In this document: positions 14,811 to 22,729 of the stretch, piece after piece | How positions within the stretch are numbered: position 1 is the first letter of the stretch | Layout: each line of letters begins with the position of its first letter | Assembly (NCBI GenBank): GCA_050743865.1 | Contig: JBOGGE010000008.1 | Coordinates: forward strand, 1-28,982 | Length of the DNA stretch: 28,982 nt | From: DAHUZJ01 sp050743865 | GTDB taxonomy: Bacteria > Actinomycetota > Acidimicrobiia > Acidimicrobiales > RAAP-2 | Reading direction: 5' to 3' | Program-made: the position numbers and the translations under genes | The notes under the pieces: generated by a model | The model's database searches: none | Seen by the model: the letters and a program-made list of their open reading frames with translations, nothing else | What the model was told of the DNA's origin: nothing

Positions 14811-17126
14811 GTGCCGGGATTGTTCGGGTACCCGGTCGACCGCCTCGAGGACGACCTGCTGCTGCGCGGCGCCGCCCGCTTCGTCGCCGACCTCGACCAG
14901 CCGGACGCCTGCCACGTGGTGTTCGTCCGATCGCAGGTGGCTCACGGGCTGCTCCGCTCGGTCGACGCCACCGAGGCGCTCGACCGGCCGGGGGTGATCG
15001 GCGTCTTCACCGCCGGTGACCTCGGGCTGCCGGGCCTGGGCGAGTTCCCGCCGCCCCCCGGGGGACCGCGCCCCGAGCTCCTCCGCCCGTGCCTGGCGTC
15101 GGCCAGGGTCCGTTTCGTCGGCGACCCGGTGGCGGCGGTCGTGGCCGAGAGCTACCCGGAGGCGGTTGACGCAGCCGAGGCCGTCGTGGTGGAGATCGAC
15201 GAGCTGGAGGCCGTCGTCGACCCGCTGGCCGCGCTGGAGCCGGACGCCCCCCTGCTCTTCCCCGAGCTCGGCAGCAACGTGGTCCGTCACGACCATACCG
15301 TGGCCCACCACGACCCTCTCGATGGAGCGGACGTCGTCGTAACGGCCCGGTTCGTCAACCAGCGCTTGGCGGCGATTCCGCTGGAGCCGAACGGTACGCT
15401 GGTCGTTCCTGGAGCCGACGGCCAGCTGGTCTGCTACGTGAGCAGTCAGGCACCCTTCCAGGTCCGCGAGGCTATTCGTCGGGCGCTGGGACGGACCGCC
15501 GAGCAGGTGCGGGTGGTGGTGCCGGCGGTCGGCGGCGGGTTCGGAGCCAAGGGGGGCGTCTACCCGGAGCAGATCGTGCTCGCAGCCATCGCCGAGCGGA
15601 CGGCCCGGCCCGTCCGCCACGTGGAGACGCGCTCGGAGAACCTGCTGGCCATGACCCAGGGCCGGGGCCAGGTGCAGGATGTCGAGCTCGGGGCGACGGC
15701 CGACGGCCGGATCGTGGGGATGCGGGCCCGGACGGTGACGGATTTCGGCGCCTACGCCTTCCGCGGCGGCGTCAGCTTCCTCACCAGCCGCCTGATGACG
15801 ACCGGCGTCTACCGGATCCCCAGGCTCGATCTCCTGGCCTACGGCGTCGTCACCAACACCTCGCCGACCGGTCCCTATCGCGGGGCCGGGCGCCCGGAGG
15901 CTGCCGCCATGATCGAGCGGGCGGTTGACCTGCTGGCGGCCCGGCTCGGGATGGACCCGGTCGAGGTACGGCGGGTGAACCTGATCGGTCCCGGGGAGTT
16001 CCCCTATACCACCGCCACTGGTGCCAGCTACGACAGCGGGAACTATTCGGCAGCACTGGACCAGGTGCTCGAGCTGGCGGACTACCGGGCGCTGCGCCAG
16101 GAGCAGGCCGATCGCCGGCGCGACGGCAGCGGCGTCCAGCTCGGCATCGGGATCTCGACGTTCGTGGAGGTCAGCGGGACCGGTGCAGAGTACGGTGCCG
16201 TCCGGATCGCCACCGACGGGCATGTGGTGTGCACGACCGGCTCGTCGCCTCACGGCCAGGGGCACGCCACCACGTTCGCCCAGCTCATCTCCGACCTGTT
16301 CGACGTCGACATCCACCAGGTGGAGCTCGTCCATTCAGACACCGGGGTGGTGCCTCGCGGTACCGGCACGTTTGGATCGCGTTCGGGGCAGCTCGGAGGC
16401 AGCGCAGTGTTCCGAGCGGGCGAGGTGGTGCTCGATCGGGCGCGCCGGTTGGCCGCCGACATGCTGGAGGCCGATCACGCCGACGTGGTGCTCGACGGCG
16501 GCCGCCTGGCCGTGGCCGGCGTGCCGGCCCGCAGCCTGTCCTGGGCCGATCTGGCTGCCCATGCCGGCTCGCCCGAGGGGCGCGCCGTCCTCGGCGACGC
16601 CGGATTGTCGGCCGAGACGGACTTCGACCAGCCCCAGGGCACCTATCCCTTCGGCGCCCACCTGGCGGTCGTCGAGGTGGACGTCGAGACGGGCAAGGTC
16701 GAGCTCCGGCGCCTGGTCGCCGTCGACGACTGCGGGAGGGTGCTGAACCCGACCGTGGTTGCCGGCCAGGTCCACGGTGGGCTCCTCCAGGGCCTCGCCC
16801 AGGCGCTCTTCGAGGAGGTGTCCTACGACGAGCTCGGCAACCCGCGCTGTCCCACCCTCGTCGAGTACGGGGCGCCCAGTGCCGCCGAGGTTCCGAGCTT
16901 CGAGCTGGGCCACACGGTCACCCCGTCGCCGCGCAATCCGCTCGGCATGAAGGGCGTCGGGGAGGCCGGGACGGTCGGAGCCACCCCGGCGGTGCAGAAC
17001 GCGGTGATCGACGCACTGTCGCCGTTCGGCGTGACGCACCTCGATCCGCCGCTGACCCCGTGGAAGATCTGGGAAGCGATCCGGGGCGCCGCCGCCGGCC
17101 GGACGGAGGGCGATCAGGGAAGCTGA
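14811..17126 (+). CDS. coxL: Mo-hydroxylase large subunit, form II (CoxL/xanthine-dehydrogenase family)
   Basis: A 771-residue molybdenum-cofactor subunit with the catalytic site. It has the a/b hammerhead N-terminal domain (DRLEDDLLLRGAARFVADL), VPAVGGGFGAKGG, and the form II active-site loop Tyr356-Arg-Gly-Ala-Gly-Arg361. True (form I) CO dehydrogenases have a Cys-containing AYxCSFR loop here, whose cysteine forms the Mo-S-Cu bridge; that cysteine is absent. Glu718 in GVGEAGTVG is the conserved catalytic base. GGGAGGG at 14797-14803 supports GTG 14811. The subunit comes last, after coxD and coxE, and is separated from them by 111 bases. It most likely hydroxylates an aldehyde, purine or N-heteroaromatic compound; CO oxidation is unlikely. 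Confidence 0.93.
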   Translation: MPGLFGYPVDRLEDDLLLRGAARFVADLDQPDACHVVFVRSQVAHGLLRSVDATEALDRPGVIGVFTAGDLGLPGLGEFPPPPGGPRPELLRPCLASARVRFVGDPVAAVVAESYPEAVDAAEAVVVEIDELEAVVDPLAALEPDAPLLFPELGSNVVRHDHTVAHHDPLDGADVVVTARFVNQRLAAIPLEPNGTLVVPGADGQLVCYVSSQAPFQVREAIRRALGRTAEQVRVVVPAVGGGFGAKGGVYPEQIVLAAIAERTARPVRHVETRSENLLAMTQGRGQVQDVELGATADGRIVGMRARTVTDFGAYAFRGGVSFLTSRLMTTGVYRIPRLDLLAYGVVTNTSPTGPYRGAGRPEAAAMIERAVDLLAARLGMDPVEVRRVNLIGPGEFPYTTATGASYDSGNYSAALDQVLELADYRALRQEQADRRRDGSGVQLGIGISTFVEVSGTGAEYGAVRIATDGHVVCTTGSSPHGQGHATTFAQLISDLFDVDIHQVELVHSDTGVVPRGTGTFGSRSGQLGGSAVFRAGEVVLDRARRLAADMLEADHADVVLDGGRLAVAGVPARSLSWADLAAHAGSPEGRAVLGDAGLSAETDFDQPQGTYPFGAHLAVVEVDVETGKVELRRLVAVDDCGRVLNPTVVAGQVHGGLLQGLAQALFEEVSYDELGNPRCPTLVEYGAPSAAEVPSFELGHTVTPSPRNPLGMKGVGEAGTVGATPAVQNAVIDALSPFGVTHLDPPLTPWKIWEAIRGAAAGRTEGDQGS

Positions 17127-17135
17127 CCCGGGCAG

Positions 17136-17482
17136 TCAGCCGGTCCGGAGCGGCCGGCCAGGTTGCCGCCGAGATCGGCGGCGATCCGCTGGACCAAGAT
17201 GCGTGGCGGACGCAGCTCCCGAAGGCAGCGGCGCCCCATCGAGTAGCTGGACGGCCCGTACCCGGACCGCCGGCCATCCGTGCAGGGCCTCGAGGACGGC
17301 GAAGCGGTTGGGATCACCGTCGCGCAGCTCAACCGATTCGTGCCTGCCGGTCGATTTCCCCGAGGGCCTGGGCGAACACCGAGCGGCCGTCGTCGAGCAC
17401 GACCGTGGCTTCGACCGTCGGAGCCGCCCGGGAGCCCAGGCCCGTCCGCCTCGACGGCAGGATGCGCGTCAATGGACGGCAT
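17136..17482 (-). pseudogene. Enolase-like gene remnant
   Basis: On the minus strand a start ATG at 17482 overlaps the end of the kinase gene and gives MPSIDA. The adjoining frame reads RILPSRR...APTVEATVVLDDGRSVFA, then stops; the third frame continues SVELRDGDPNRF. Together these match the enolase N-terminus (RxILDSRGxPTVEVxVVLxDG ... EAVELRDGDxxRF), scattered over different frames with small insertions and with the GASTG loop lost. The rest, down to a TGA at 17136, is unrecognisable and there is no C-terminal enolase barrel. It is a decayed fragment of an enolase or enolase-like protein, once overlapping and co-transcribed with the kinase. Recognition is by eye only. Confidence 0.55.
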
Positions 17483-18479
17483 CCCTGTGGTGAGCGTCGC
17501 CAATGGCGGCGTCCAGCTCCGCGATCCCACTCAACCCGCCGTGCAGGGCGATCTCGCCCACCCGGTGAACCCGGCGCCGGGCCCCGCTGTCGGCGAGGTA
17601 CTCGACCGGTGACTTTCCGTAGAGTCGTGCCAGCATGACCGCACCGGCATGGCGAAGCGCCCGCTGACGGTCGGCGGGGCCGTCGTACGCCTTCCACAGC
17701 GCCATGGCAGCGGCGAAGGGGCGATCGCCTGTCTCGGCGGTCCGAGCTCGGAGGTCCTTCAGGGCCAGGTGCGCCGTCATCACACCGAGGTCGAAGGCGG
17801 GGTCGCCGGTGTGGACGACCTCCCAGTCCACCACCACGGCCGGCCCGGGCGGCACGAGGACGTTCTTCGGCGTGAAGTCGCCGTGGACCAGGCGGCGAGG
17901 GGACGCCTCGACGGTGTCGAGGATGAGGCGCCGGAGGGCGGCATCAAGCTCCGGGCGACGCAGTGCCGTCGCTCGGTAGTAGGGGTCGAGGCGCTGAGCC
18001 TCGAACAGCTGGCGTGGACCGTCGCCGGCAAGTGTTCTCGGTGGATCGAGGCGGTGAAGTGCGGCCGCCGCCCTGCCCAGGGTGGCGGCGACCCCCGTCC
18101 GGCTGCGACCGGCCAGCAGCTCCCCTTTGTAGGTGGGCGCCGGCCCGGCGACCAGCTCCTGGCCCAGGATGACCCGGTCGTTGTCGAAGAACCGGAGCCG
18201 GGGCACGCGGGCCGGTCCGATCTGGCCGTCGAGGATGGCGAGGATGGCTGCCTCGTTGGCCCCACGCCGGCGGTCGACTCGCCATTCGTCGACCACCGCC
18301 AACCGGGCCAGGGGGGTCTTGGCCACCCAGCGGGCGTTGCCATCGACCACCTCGGCCACCAGCGAGGAGACTCCCCCGGCCAATGGGGTCAGCCGGGCGC
18401 TTGCCGTGACCCGTCCGGCGGCCAGCAGCACCTGGCGCAGCTCCTCGATGTCGGTCGGCGCCGTGGTGGCCCGGGTCAT
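17469..18479 (-). CDS. Aminoglycoside-phosphotransferase-family small-molecule kinase
   Basis: A 336-residue APH/choline-kinase-fold protein with intact kinase motifs: Lys54 (WVAK) as candidate ATP-binding lysine, the Brenner motif HGDFTPKN with His199, Asp201 and Asn206, and Asp218 in VVVDWE for metal binding. Most bacterial relatives phosphorylate sugars, choline-like compounds or antibiotics; the acceptor here cannot be told. Its ATG 18479 overlaps the stop of the degraded frame upstream (ATGA), and its own end overlaps the start of the enolase-like remnant by 14 bases. It therefore looks like the one intact gene of an otherwise decayed minus-strand operon. Its close neighbours suggest a sugar-acid or hydroxyacid substrate (inference). 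Confidence 0.85.
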   Translation of the reverse strand: MTRATTAPTDIEELRQVLLAAGRVTASARLTPLAGGVSSLVAEVVDGNARWVAKTPLARLAVVDEWRVDRRRGANEAAILAILDGQIGPARVPRLRFFDNDRVILGQELVAGPAPTYKGELLAGRSRTGVAATLGRAAAALHRLDPPRTLAGDGPRQLFEAQRLDPYYRATALRRPELDAALRRLILDTVEASPRRLVHGDFTPKNVLVPPGPAVVVDWEVVHTGDPAFDLGVMTAHLALKDLRARTAETGDRPFAAAMALWKAYDGPADRQRALRHAGAVMLARLYGKSPVEYLADSGARRRVHRVGEIALHGGLSGIAELDAAIGDAHHRDAVH

Positions 18480-18973
18480 GATGGGGGGACGGCGTAGGGA
18501 TCCGCTGGGGTAGTGCCCTGGAGGACCCTCATCGCGTCCTCGGCGGCCCGGCGGCGGACCTCGTCGACGGACTGGAGCGAGGAGAAGATGTCACCCGGCT
18601 CGAGCGTGCACCGCGAGCTCAGGAAGGCGATCTGATCGAAGGCGTCGTGGATCATGTCGGAAGTGGACCCGTGCTGGCGTTCGTCACTGTTGACGGTGGT
18701 TCGGATCGTGAGGTGGTGCGGATCCTCGATCTCGTCCGGCGTGGTCAGCCAAGGATCCGTCGGCCCGTAGCCGTCTTGTGACCTGCCCAGGGTGACGGTC
18801 TTGGCCTGACGCTGCCGATCGCGGGCGGACACGTCGTTGCCGGCGGTCCAGTCGCCGATCACCTGGGCGGCCCACCGGGCCGGCACGTTCCGGCGCCGCC
18901 GCCCGACCACCACCCCGAGCCCGGCGGTCGTCGAACCGGGGTGAAGGAACCGAGCGACTCTCACCTGGGGTTT
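18476..18973 (-). pseudogene. Fumarylacetoacetate-hydrolase-like segment joined to a hydroxyacid-dehydrogenase-like tail
   Basis: The minus-strand frame reads KPQVRVARFLHPG (from about 18973), GVVVGRRRRNVP, NDVSARDRQ, DGYGPTDPWLTTPDEIEDPH, GSTSDMIHDA and LSSRCTLEPGDI, a clear FAH-family C-terminal core. Where active members have the two metal-binding glutamates (xxEAELxVVIG) this one has TTAGLGVVVG, so the site is broken; the Asp of NDVSARD remains. After LEPGDI (about 18584) the usual FTGTPAGVG ending is missing. The frame runs instead into SVDEVRRRAAEDAMRVLQGTTP...VPPS, which resembles the end of the hydroxyacid dehydrogenase at 4852-5802. No family start is seen upstream. I read it as a deletion fusion of two dead genes, coupled by ATGA to the kinase. 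Confidence 0.6.
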
Positions 18974-19344
18974 CCAGCGGGCGAAACGGTTCGGGGCACG
19001 GGCACGGGCACGGGCGCTCCTGGCCAGGCGGTCGACAACGGCGAGCCTGTCGATGCTATGCGTAGCATCGGGACGCCACCGGCTGCTACCGGCCGGCCAT
19101 GATGTCGCCTGGCACGATCGAGCGTGGCCCTGATCCCGGCGGTCGCACTCGCCGTGAGCCGCGAGCGTCGCGACAAGTCCCAGAAGGTGCACGACCACCA
19201 CAGGCGCCAAGAGGCAAGCCTTGCACCGGAAGGCTTCGAAGAAGGCCCGTCAACTACGCTCGATGCCGTCGAAGCCCTTGCCGCCAACGCCCCGCAACTG
19301 GCCACGGTGGCACGCGACAAGGAGATCGGGGGTTAGCCGGCACG
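18974..19344. other. Intergenic stretch with no supportable gene
   Basis: About 370 bases between the FAH-like remnant and the acetoacetyl-CoA synthetase. It contains three GGCACG hexamers in tandem (18995-19012). A plus-strand open frame runs from GTG 19124 to TAG 19336, 70 residues, charged (SRERRDKSQKVHDHHRRQEA), with no family I recognise. The stretch may hold the decayed 5' half of the FAH-like gene and the promoter of the synthetase; I see no convincing promoter. Confidence 0.4.
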
Positions 19345-21321
19345 ATGTCCACACCGTCGCTCGACGTCCTGTCGTCGCCCGAAGTCCTGTGGACGCCGGA
19401 TGACGGTGCCGATCCGGCACCGGCCATGAGAGCATTCCTCTCAGTGTGCGAGGGACGGGCCGGCACGCACTTCGACGGGTACGACGACCTGCTGGCGTGG
19501 TCGGTGGCCGATCTCGAAGGGTTCTGGTCCTCGGTAGCCGCCTGCGCCGGCGTCGACTGGCATGACCCGCCGGCGAGGGTGCTGGAGCGCGGCGTGATGC
19601 CCGACGTCACCTGGTTCCCGGGCGGGACCCTTTCCTACAGCGCCCGCTGCCTCCGGAGGGCCACCGAGCACCCCGACGACGTGGCCATCGTGGCCAGGAG
19701 CCAGACGCGTCCCGACCAGGAGTGGTCGTGGGCTCACCTGGCCGCCGAGGTGTGCCGGATCCGCAATGGTCTGCGGGCGTTGGGGGTTCGCCGGGGCGAG
19801 GCCGTGGCTGCGTACCTCCCCAACCTGCCCGAGACGGTGGCCGCCCTCCTGGCGACGGCCAGCCTGGGGGCGACCTGGGTGTCCTGTCCCCCCGAGTTCG
19901 GGACCAGGAGCGTGCTCGACCGGCTCGGGCAGGTCGGACCGGCGGTCCTCTTCGCTGTGGACGGCTACCGCTACGGCGCCAAGGCCGTGGACCGCCGCGC
20001 CGAGGTGGCGGCCATCCGGCGCGGCCTCCCGACGCTGCGGGCCGTGGTCCACCTGCCGTACCTGGCGGACCGCCCCATGGAGAGCTCGGTGCCCTGGGCA
20101 GAGCTGGGGGCGGGCGACCCCGAGCCGTTGGCCCATGACCCCGTCCCCTTCGCCCACCCGCTGTACGTGCTCTTCTCGAGCGGCACGACCGGCCTGCCCA
20201 AGCCGATCGTGCACGCCACCGGCGGCATCCTGGTCGAGCACTGGAAGGCGCTCGCCCTCCACCACGATCTGGGGACGGCCAGCCGGTTCTGCTGGTTCAC
20301 CACCACCGGGTGGATGATGTGGAACTACCTCGTGTCAGGTTTGCTGACCGGTTCGACCATCGTCCTGTTCGACGGGGACCCGGCCTATCCCGACCTGGCC
20401 GCGCTGTGGCGGATGGCCGGCGAGACCGGGGTCGACGTGCTCGGCGCCGGCGCCCCGTTCTTCATGGCGTCGAGGAAGGCGGGCATGCATCCCGCCGCCG
20501 TGGCCGATCTCTCGGCCCTGCGCCAGGTGGGCTCGACCGGGGCGCCGCTCCCGGCCCCCGGTTTCACGTGGCTGTCCGAGGAGCTTCCCTCGGTGCAGGT
20601 CAACAGCATCAGTGGCGGGACCGACGTCTGCACGGCATTCGTGGGCATGAACCCGCTCGTCCCCGTGTGGGCGGGCGAGATCAGCCGTCCACTGCTCGGG
20701 TGCGACGTGGCGGCGCTCCGGCCCGACGGCACTCCGGCCGATCCGGGTGAGCAGGGCGAGCTGGTGGTACGGGCTCCGATGCCGTCCATGCCGGTCGGGC
20801 TGTGGGGCGACGGAGACGGGACCAAGCTGCGTGAGGGCTACTTCTCCCAGTTCCCCGGATGGTGGCGCCAGGGTGACTGGATCACCTTCACCGAACGAGG
20901 GAGCTGTGTGATCTCCGGCCGGAGCGACGCCACGCTGAACCGGGCCGGAGTGCGTTTCGGCACCGCCGAGATCTATGCCGTGGTCGAGGCCCTGCCCGAG
21001 GTGGCCGATTCCCTGGCCGTTCACCTCGAGGATGGGGACCAGCTCGTCCTGTTCGTGGTGACGGCGGGCGGTCCTGCCGACGACGAGCTTCGGGAGAAGA
21101 TCGCCCGAGCCCTGCGTTCCGGTCTCTCGCCGCGCCACGTTCCCGATCGGATCGTGGAGGTGGGTGCCGTACCCAGGACCCTGACCGGCAAGAAGCTCGA
21201 GGTCCCGGTCAAGAGGATCCTCCAGGGGGTGCCGCCGGAGCAGGTGGTGTCGGAGGGCGCGCTGGCCGATCCGGCCGCCCTCGACCAGTTCGTGGACCTG
21301 GCCGACGTCCTGCGCGGCTGA
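19345..21321 (+). CDS. Acetoacetyl-CoA synthetase (acetoacetate-CoA ligase)
   Basis: A 658-residue ANL-superfamily ligase that converts acetoacetate, ATP and CoA to acetoacetyl-CoA, AMP and PPi. The N-terminal cap (VLWTPDDG, FDGYDDLLAWSVADLEGFW) is typical of acetoacetyl-CoA and acetyl-CoA synthetases. Core motifs: LFSSGTTGLPKPIVHATGG (P-loop-like), TTGWMMWNYLVSGL, SGGTDVCTAF, QGDW, SGRSDATLNRAGVRFGTAEIY (hinge) and LTGKKLEVPVKRIL with the catalytic lysine region. Length fits AacS (about 650). ATG 19345 starts the conserved N-terminus; the ribosome-binding site is poor (AAGGAG is over 20 bases away). Acetoacetate is a product of fumarylacetoacetate cleavage, which links this gene to the FAH-like remnant beside it (inference). 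Confidence 0.92.
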   Translation: MSTPSLDVLSSPEVLWTPDDGADPAPAMRAFLSVCEGRAGTHFDGYDDLLAWSVADLEGFWSSVAACAGVDWHDPPARVLERGVMPDVTWFPGGTLSYSARCLRRATEHPDDVAIVARSQTRPDQEWSWAHLAAEVCRIRNGLRALGVRRGEAVAAYLPNLPETVAALLATASLGATWVSCPPEFGTRSVLDRLGQVGPAVLFAVDGYRYGAKAVDRRAEVAAIRRGLPTLRAVVHLPYLADRPMESSVPWAELGAGDPEPLAHDPVPFAHPLYVLFSSGTTGLPKPIVHATGGILVEHWKALALHHDLGTASRFCWFTTTGWMMWNYLVSGLLTGSTIVLFDGDPAYPDLAALWRMAGETGVDVLGAGAPFFMASRKAGMHPAAVADLSALRQVGSTGAPLPAPGFTWLSEELPSVQVNSISGGTDVCTAFVGMNPLVPVWAGEISRPLLGCDVAALRPDGTPADPGEQGELVVRAPMPSMPVGLWGDGDGTKLREGYFSQFPGWWRQGDWITFTERGSCVISGRSDATLNRAGVRFGTAEIYAVVEALPEVADSLAVHLEDGDQLVLFVVTAGGPADDELREKIARALRSGLSPRHVPDRIVEVGAVPRTLTGKKLEVPVKRILQGVPPEQVVSEGALADPAALDQFVDLADVLRG

Positions 21322-21344
21322 GCCCCCGGGAGGCCGGCCCGCCC

Positions 21345-21535
21345 GCCCCCGACCCGCCCAGTCCGAGCCGTCCGGAATGGGTGTGCCGGGACCCCATGAC
21401 GCCCAGGTCGCCGGTACCGGTGCCGAGACCGGCGACGATGGCCGCCAGGTGACGCTCGGGCCGCTCGGGCGGGTCAGCCACGACCCCGTCGACCAGAGGG
21501 AACCGGGAGTGCTCTTCCAGCGCGAGCACGCGCAT
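21345..21535 (-). pseudogene. Ghost of a second XdhC-family gene (C-terminal fragment)
   Basis: In the 406-base gap after the synthetase, the minus strand reads HSRFPLVDGVVADPPE and later DLGVMGSRHTHSGRL in one frame. The intact XdhC in this window has RTRFPLADEIVADQPARYL and YLGAMGSRRTHSDRL at corresponding places. The intervening CVLTHDTKFDVPAI segment is gone (about 20-30 residues shorter) and both ends are unrecognisable, so the gene is dead. It is not a copy of the intact gene but a diverged relative. The rest of the gap, 21536-21727, shows nothing else I can support. Confidence 0.5.
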
Positions 21536-21727
21536 GACACACCTCGACGCAGCTCGTCGGGATGCCGCCCCACCGCGGCGTCGAAGGGCCGCGGTGCCGG
21601 CGCCCGGCATGGTCGACGGCGCCCCCGCACCCTGCAAGGCCCGCCGCCGCGGCCGGACGCGGGTGGTCGACCGGCAGGATGACCGAGATGCCACCGGGCC
21701 GATGCGGCCGGTGGCATCGTGGAGCCG

Positions 21728-22621
21728 ATGAGCGGACCTGCACGACCACCGACGAGCGGGCCCGGACAGCCATCCGAGGGACCGCCCGGCGGGCGCTCGC
21801 CGCGGCTGCCGGTCGGCCCGGGGCCGGCCCGCCACCGGCGATCGGGCAGGCGCCGGCGCGGCCAGCGGGGTGGGCGGCGTACGGGGCTTCTCGTGGCGGT
21901 CGTGGTGCTGGCGGCGGTGGCCGCCGCCGTTGCCTACGGCGTCGTGGCCCGGCCCTTCGCCGGAGCTCGCCGTGGCCGCGGGACGACGGAGGCCCCGACC
22001 ACGACCAGGTCGGTACCTCGGACCACTGTGCCTTCCACGACCACCACGTCGGTACCCCCGACCACTCTTGCACCCACGGCGACCACCGGGCCGGGCACAC
22101 TTCCGCAGACCGACGCGTTCCCCTCGTCGTCCACATCCCAGTTCCAGGCCGAGATGGCGGCCCTGTGGCAGGGGGTCGTCACCGGCCATGCCACCCCGGC
22201 GATGCCGGCCTTCTTCCCCGAGTCGGCGTACGCCCAGCTGAAGTCGCTTCCCGACCCGCGCGCCGACTGGGAGGAACGCCTGGTCCGGGACTTCGGCCTG
22301 GATGTATCGGCGGCCCACGCCGTGCTGGGTGGCGCTGCCGACTCGGCCAAGCTCGTCGCCGTCGACGTTCCCTCCGGTTACGGGCACTGGGTGCCGGCCG
22401 GGGTGTGCAGCAACTCGATCGGCTACTACGAGCTGCCCAATGCCCGGGTCGTCTACGACCTCGACGGGAGCACCCGGTCGTTCGGCATCGCCTCGATGAT
22501 CTCCTGGCGCGGCGAGTGGTACGTCGTTCACCTTGGCGCCATCTTGCGATCGACGACAGGGGGGGTGGTCGACGATCCGGCCACAGGACCCGGCGCGTCG
22601 GCCCCGTCCTCCACCTGCTGA
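21728..22621 (+). CDS. Membrane-anchored protein of unknown function with Thr/Pro-rich stalk
   Basis: A 297-residue protein I do not recognise. Residues 1-52 are Pro/Gly/Arg-rich and cytoplasmic in character. One transmembrane helix follows (LLVAVVVLAAVAAAVAYGVV, about 54-73). Residues about 90-125 are a Thr/Pro-rich stalk (TTTRSVPRTTVPSTTTT) that probably crosses the cell wall. The extracellular domain (about 130-285) contains HATPAMPAFFPESAYAQLKSL, ADWEERLVRDFGLDV, CSNSIGYYELPNARVVYD and ISWRGEWYVVHLGAI. It has two cysteines, at CSNSIGYY and the last residue. The arrangement resembles actinobacterial surface or cell-wall-associated proteins. ATG 21728 is chosen over an in-frame GTG at 21719; neither has a strong ribosome-binding site. 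Confidence 0.75.
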   Translation: MSGPARPPTSGPGQPSEGPPGGRSPRLPVGPGPARHRRSGRRRRGQRGGRRTGLLVAVVVLAAVAAAVAYGVVARPFAGARRGRGTTEAPTTTRSVPRTTVPSTTTTSVPPTTLAPTATTGPGTLPQTDAFPSSSTSQFQAEMAALWQGVVTGHATPAMPAFFPESAYAQLKSLPDPRADWEERLVRDFGLDVSAAHAVLGGAADSAKLVAVDVPSGYGHWVPAGVCSNSIGYYELPNARVVYDLDGSTRSFGIASMISWRGEWYVVHLGAILRSTTGGVVDDPATGPGASAPSSTC

Positions 22622-22729
22622 TCGATCGCACCGCTGTCGACCGACCGCATGCTCGCTTCCGACGGCACGGCGATCTCCCGCCCGCACCTCCTGGCGGCTG
22701 CTGCCGGATCCTGTGGATAGCGTGGACCC

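Noticed and set aside
14811..17126. Form I CO dehydrogenase large subunit
   Set aside because: The active-site loop is YRGAGR without the Cu-binding cysteine, so the form I call is not supported.
19124..19336. 70-residue plus-strand frame before the synthetase
   Set aside because: No family similarity or ribosome-binding site; it lies opposite degraded sequence, so I mention it only within the intergenic entry.
20335..21717. Long minus-strand frame opposite the acetoacetyl-CoA synthetase
   Set aside because: It is a shadow of the synthetase gene; the XdhC-like motifs beside it lie in a different minus-strand frame and are listed separately.
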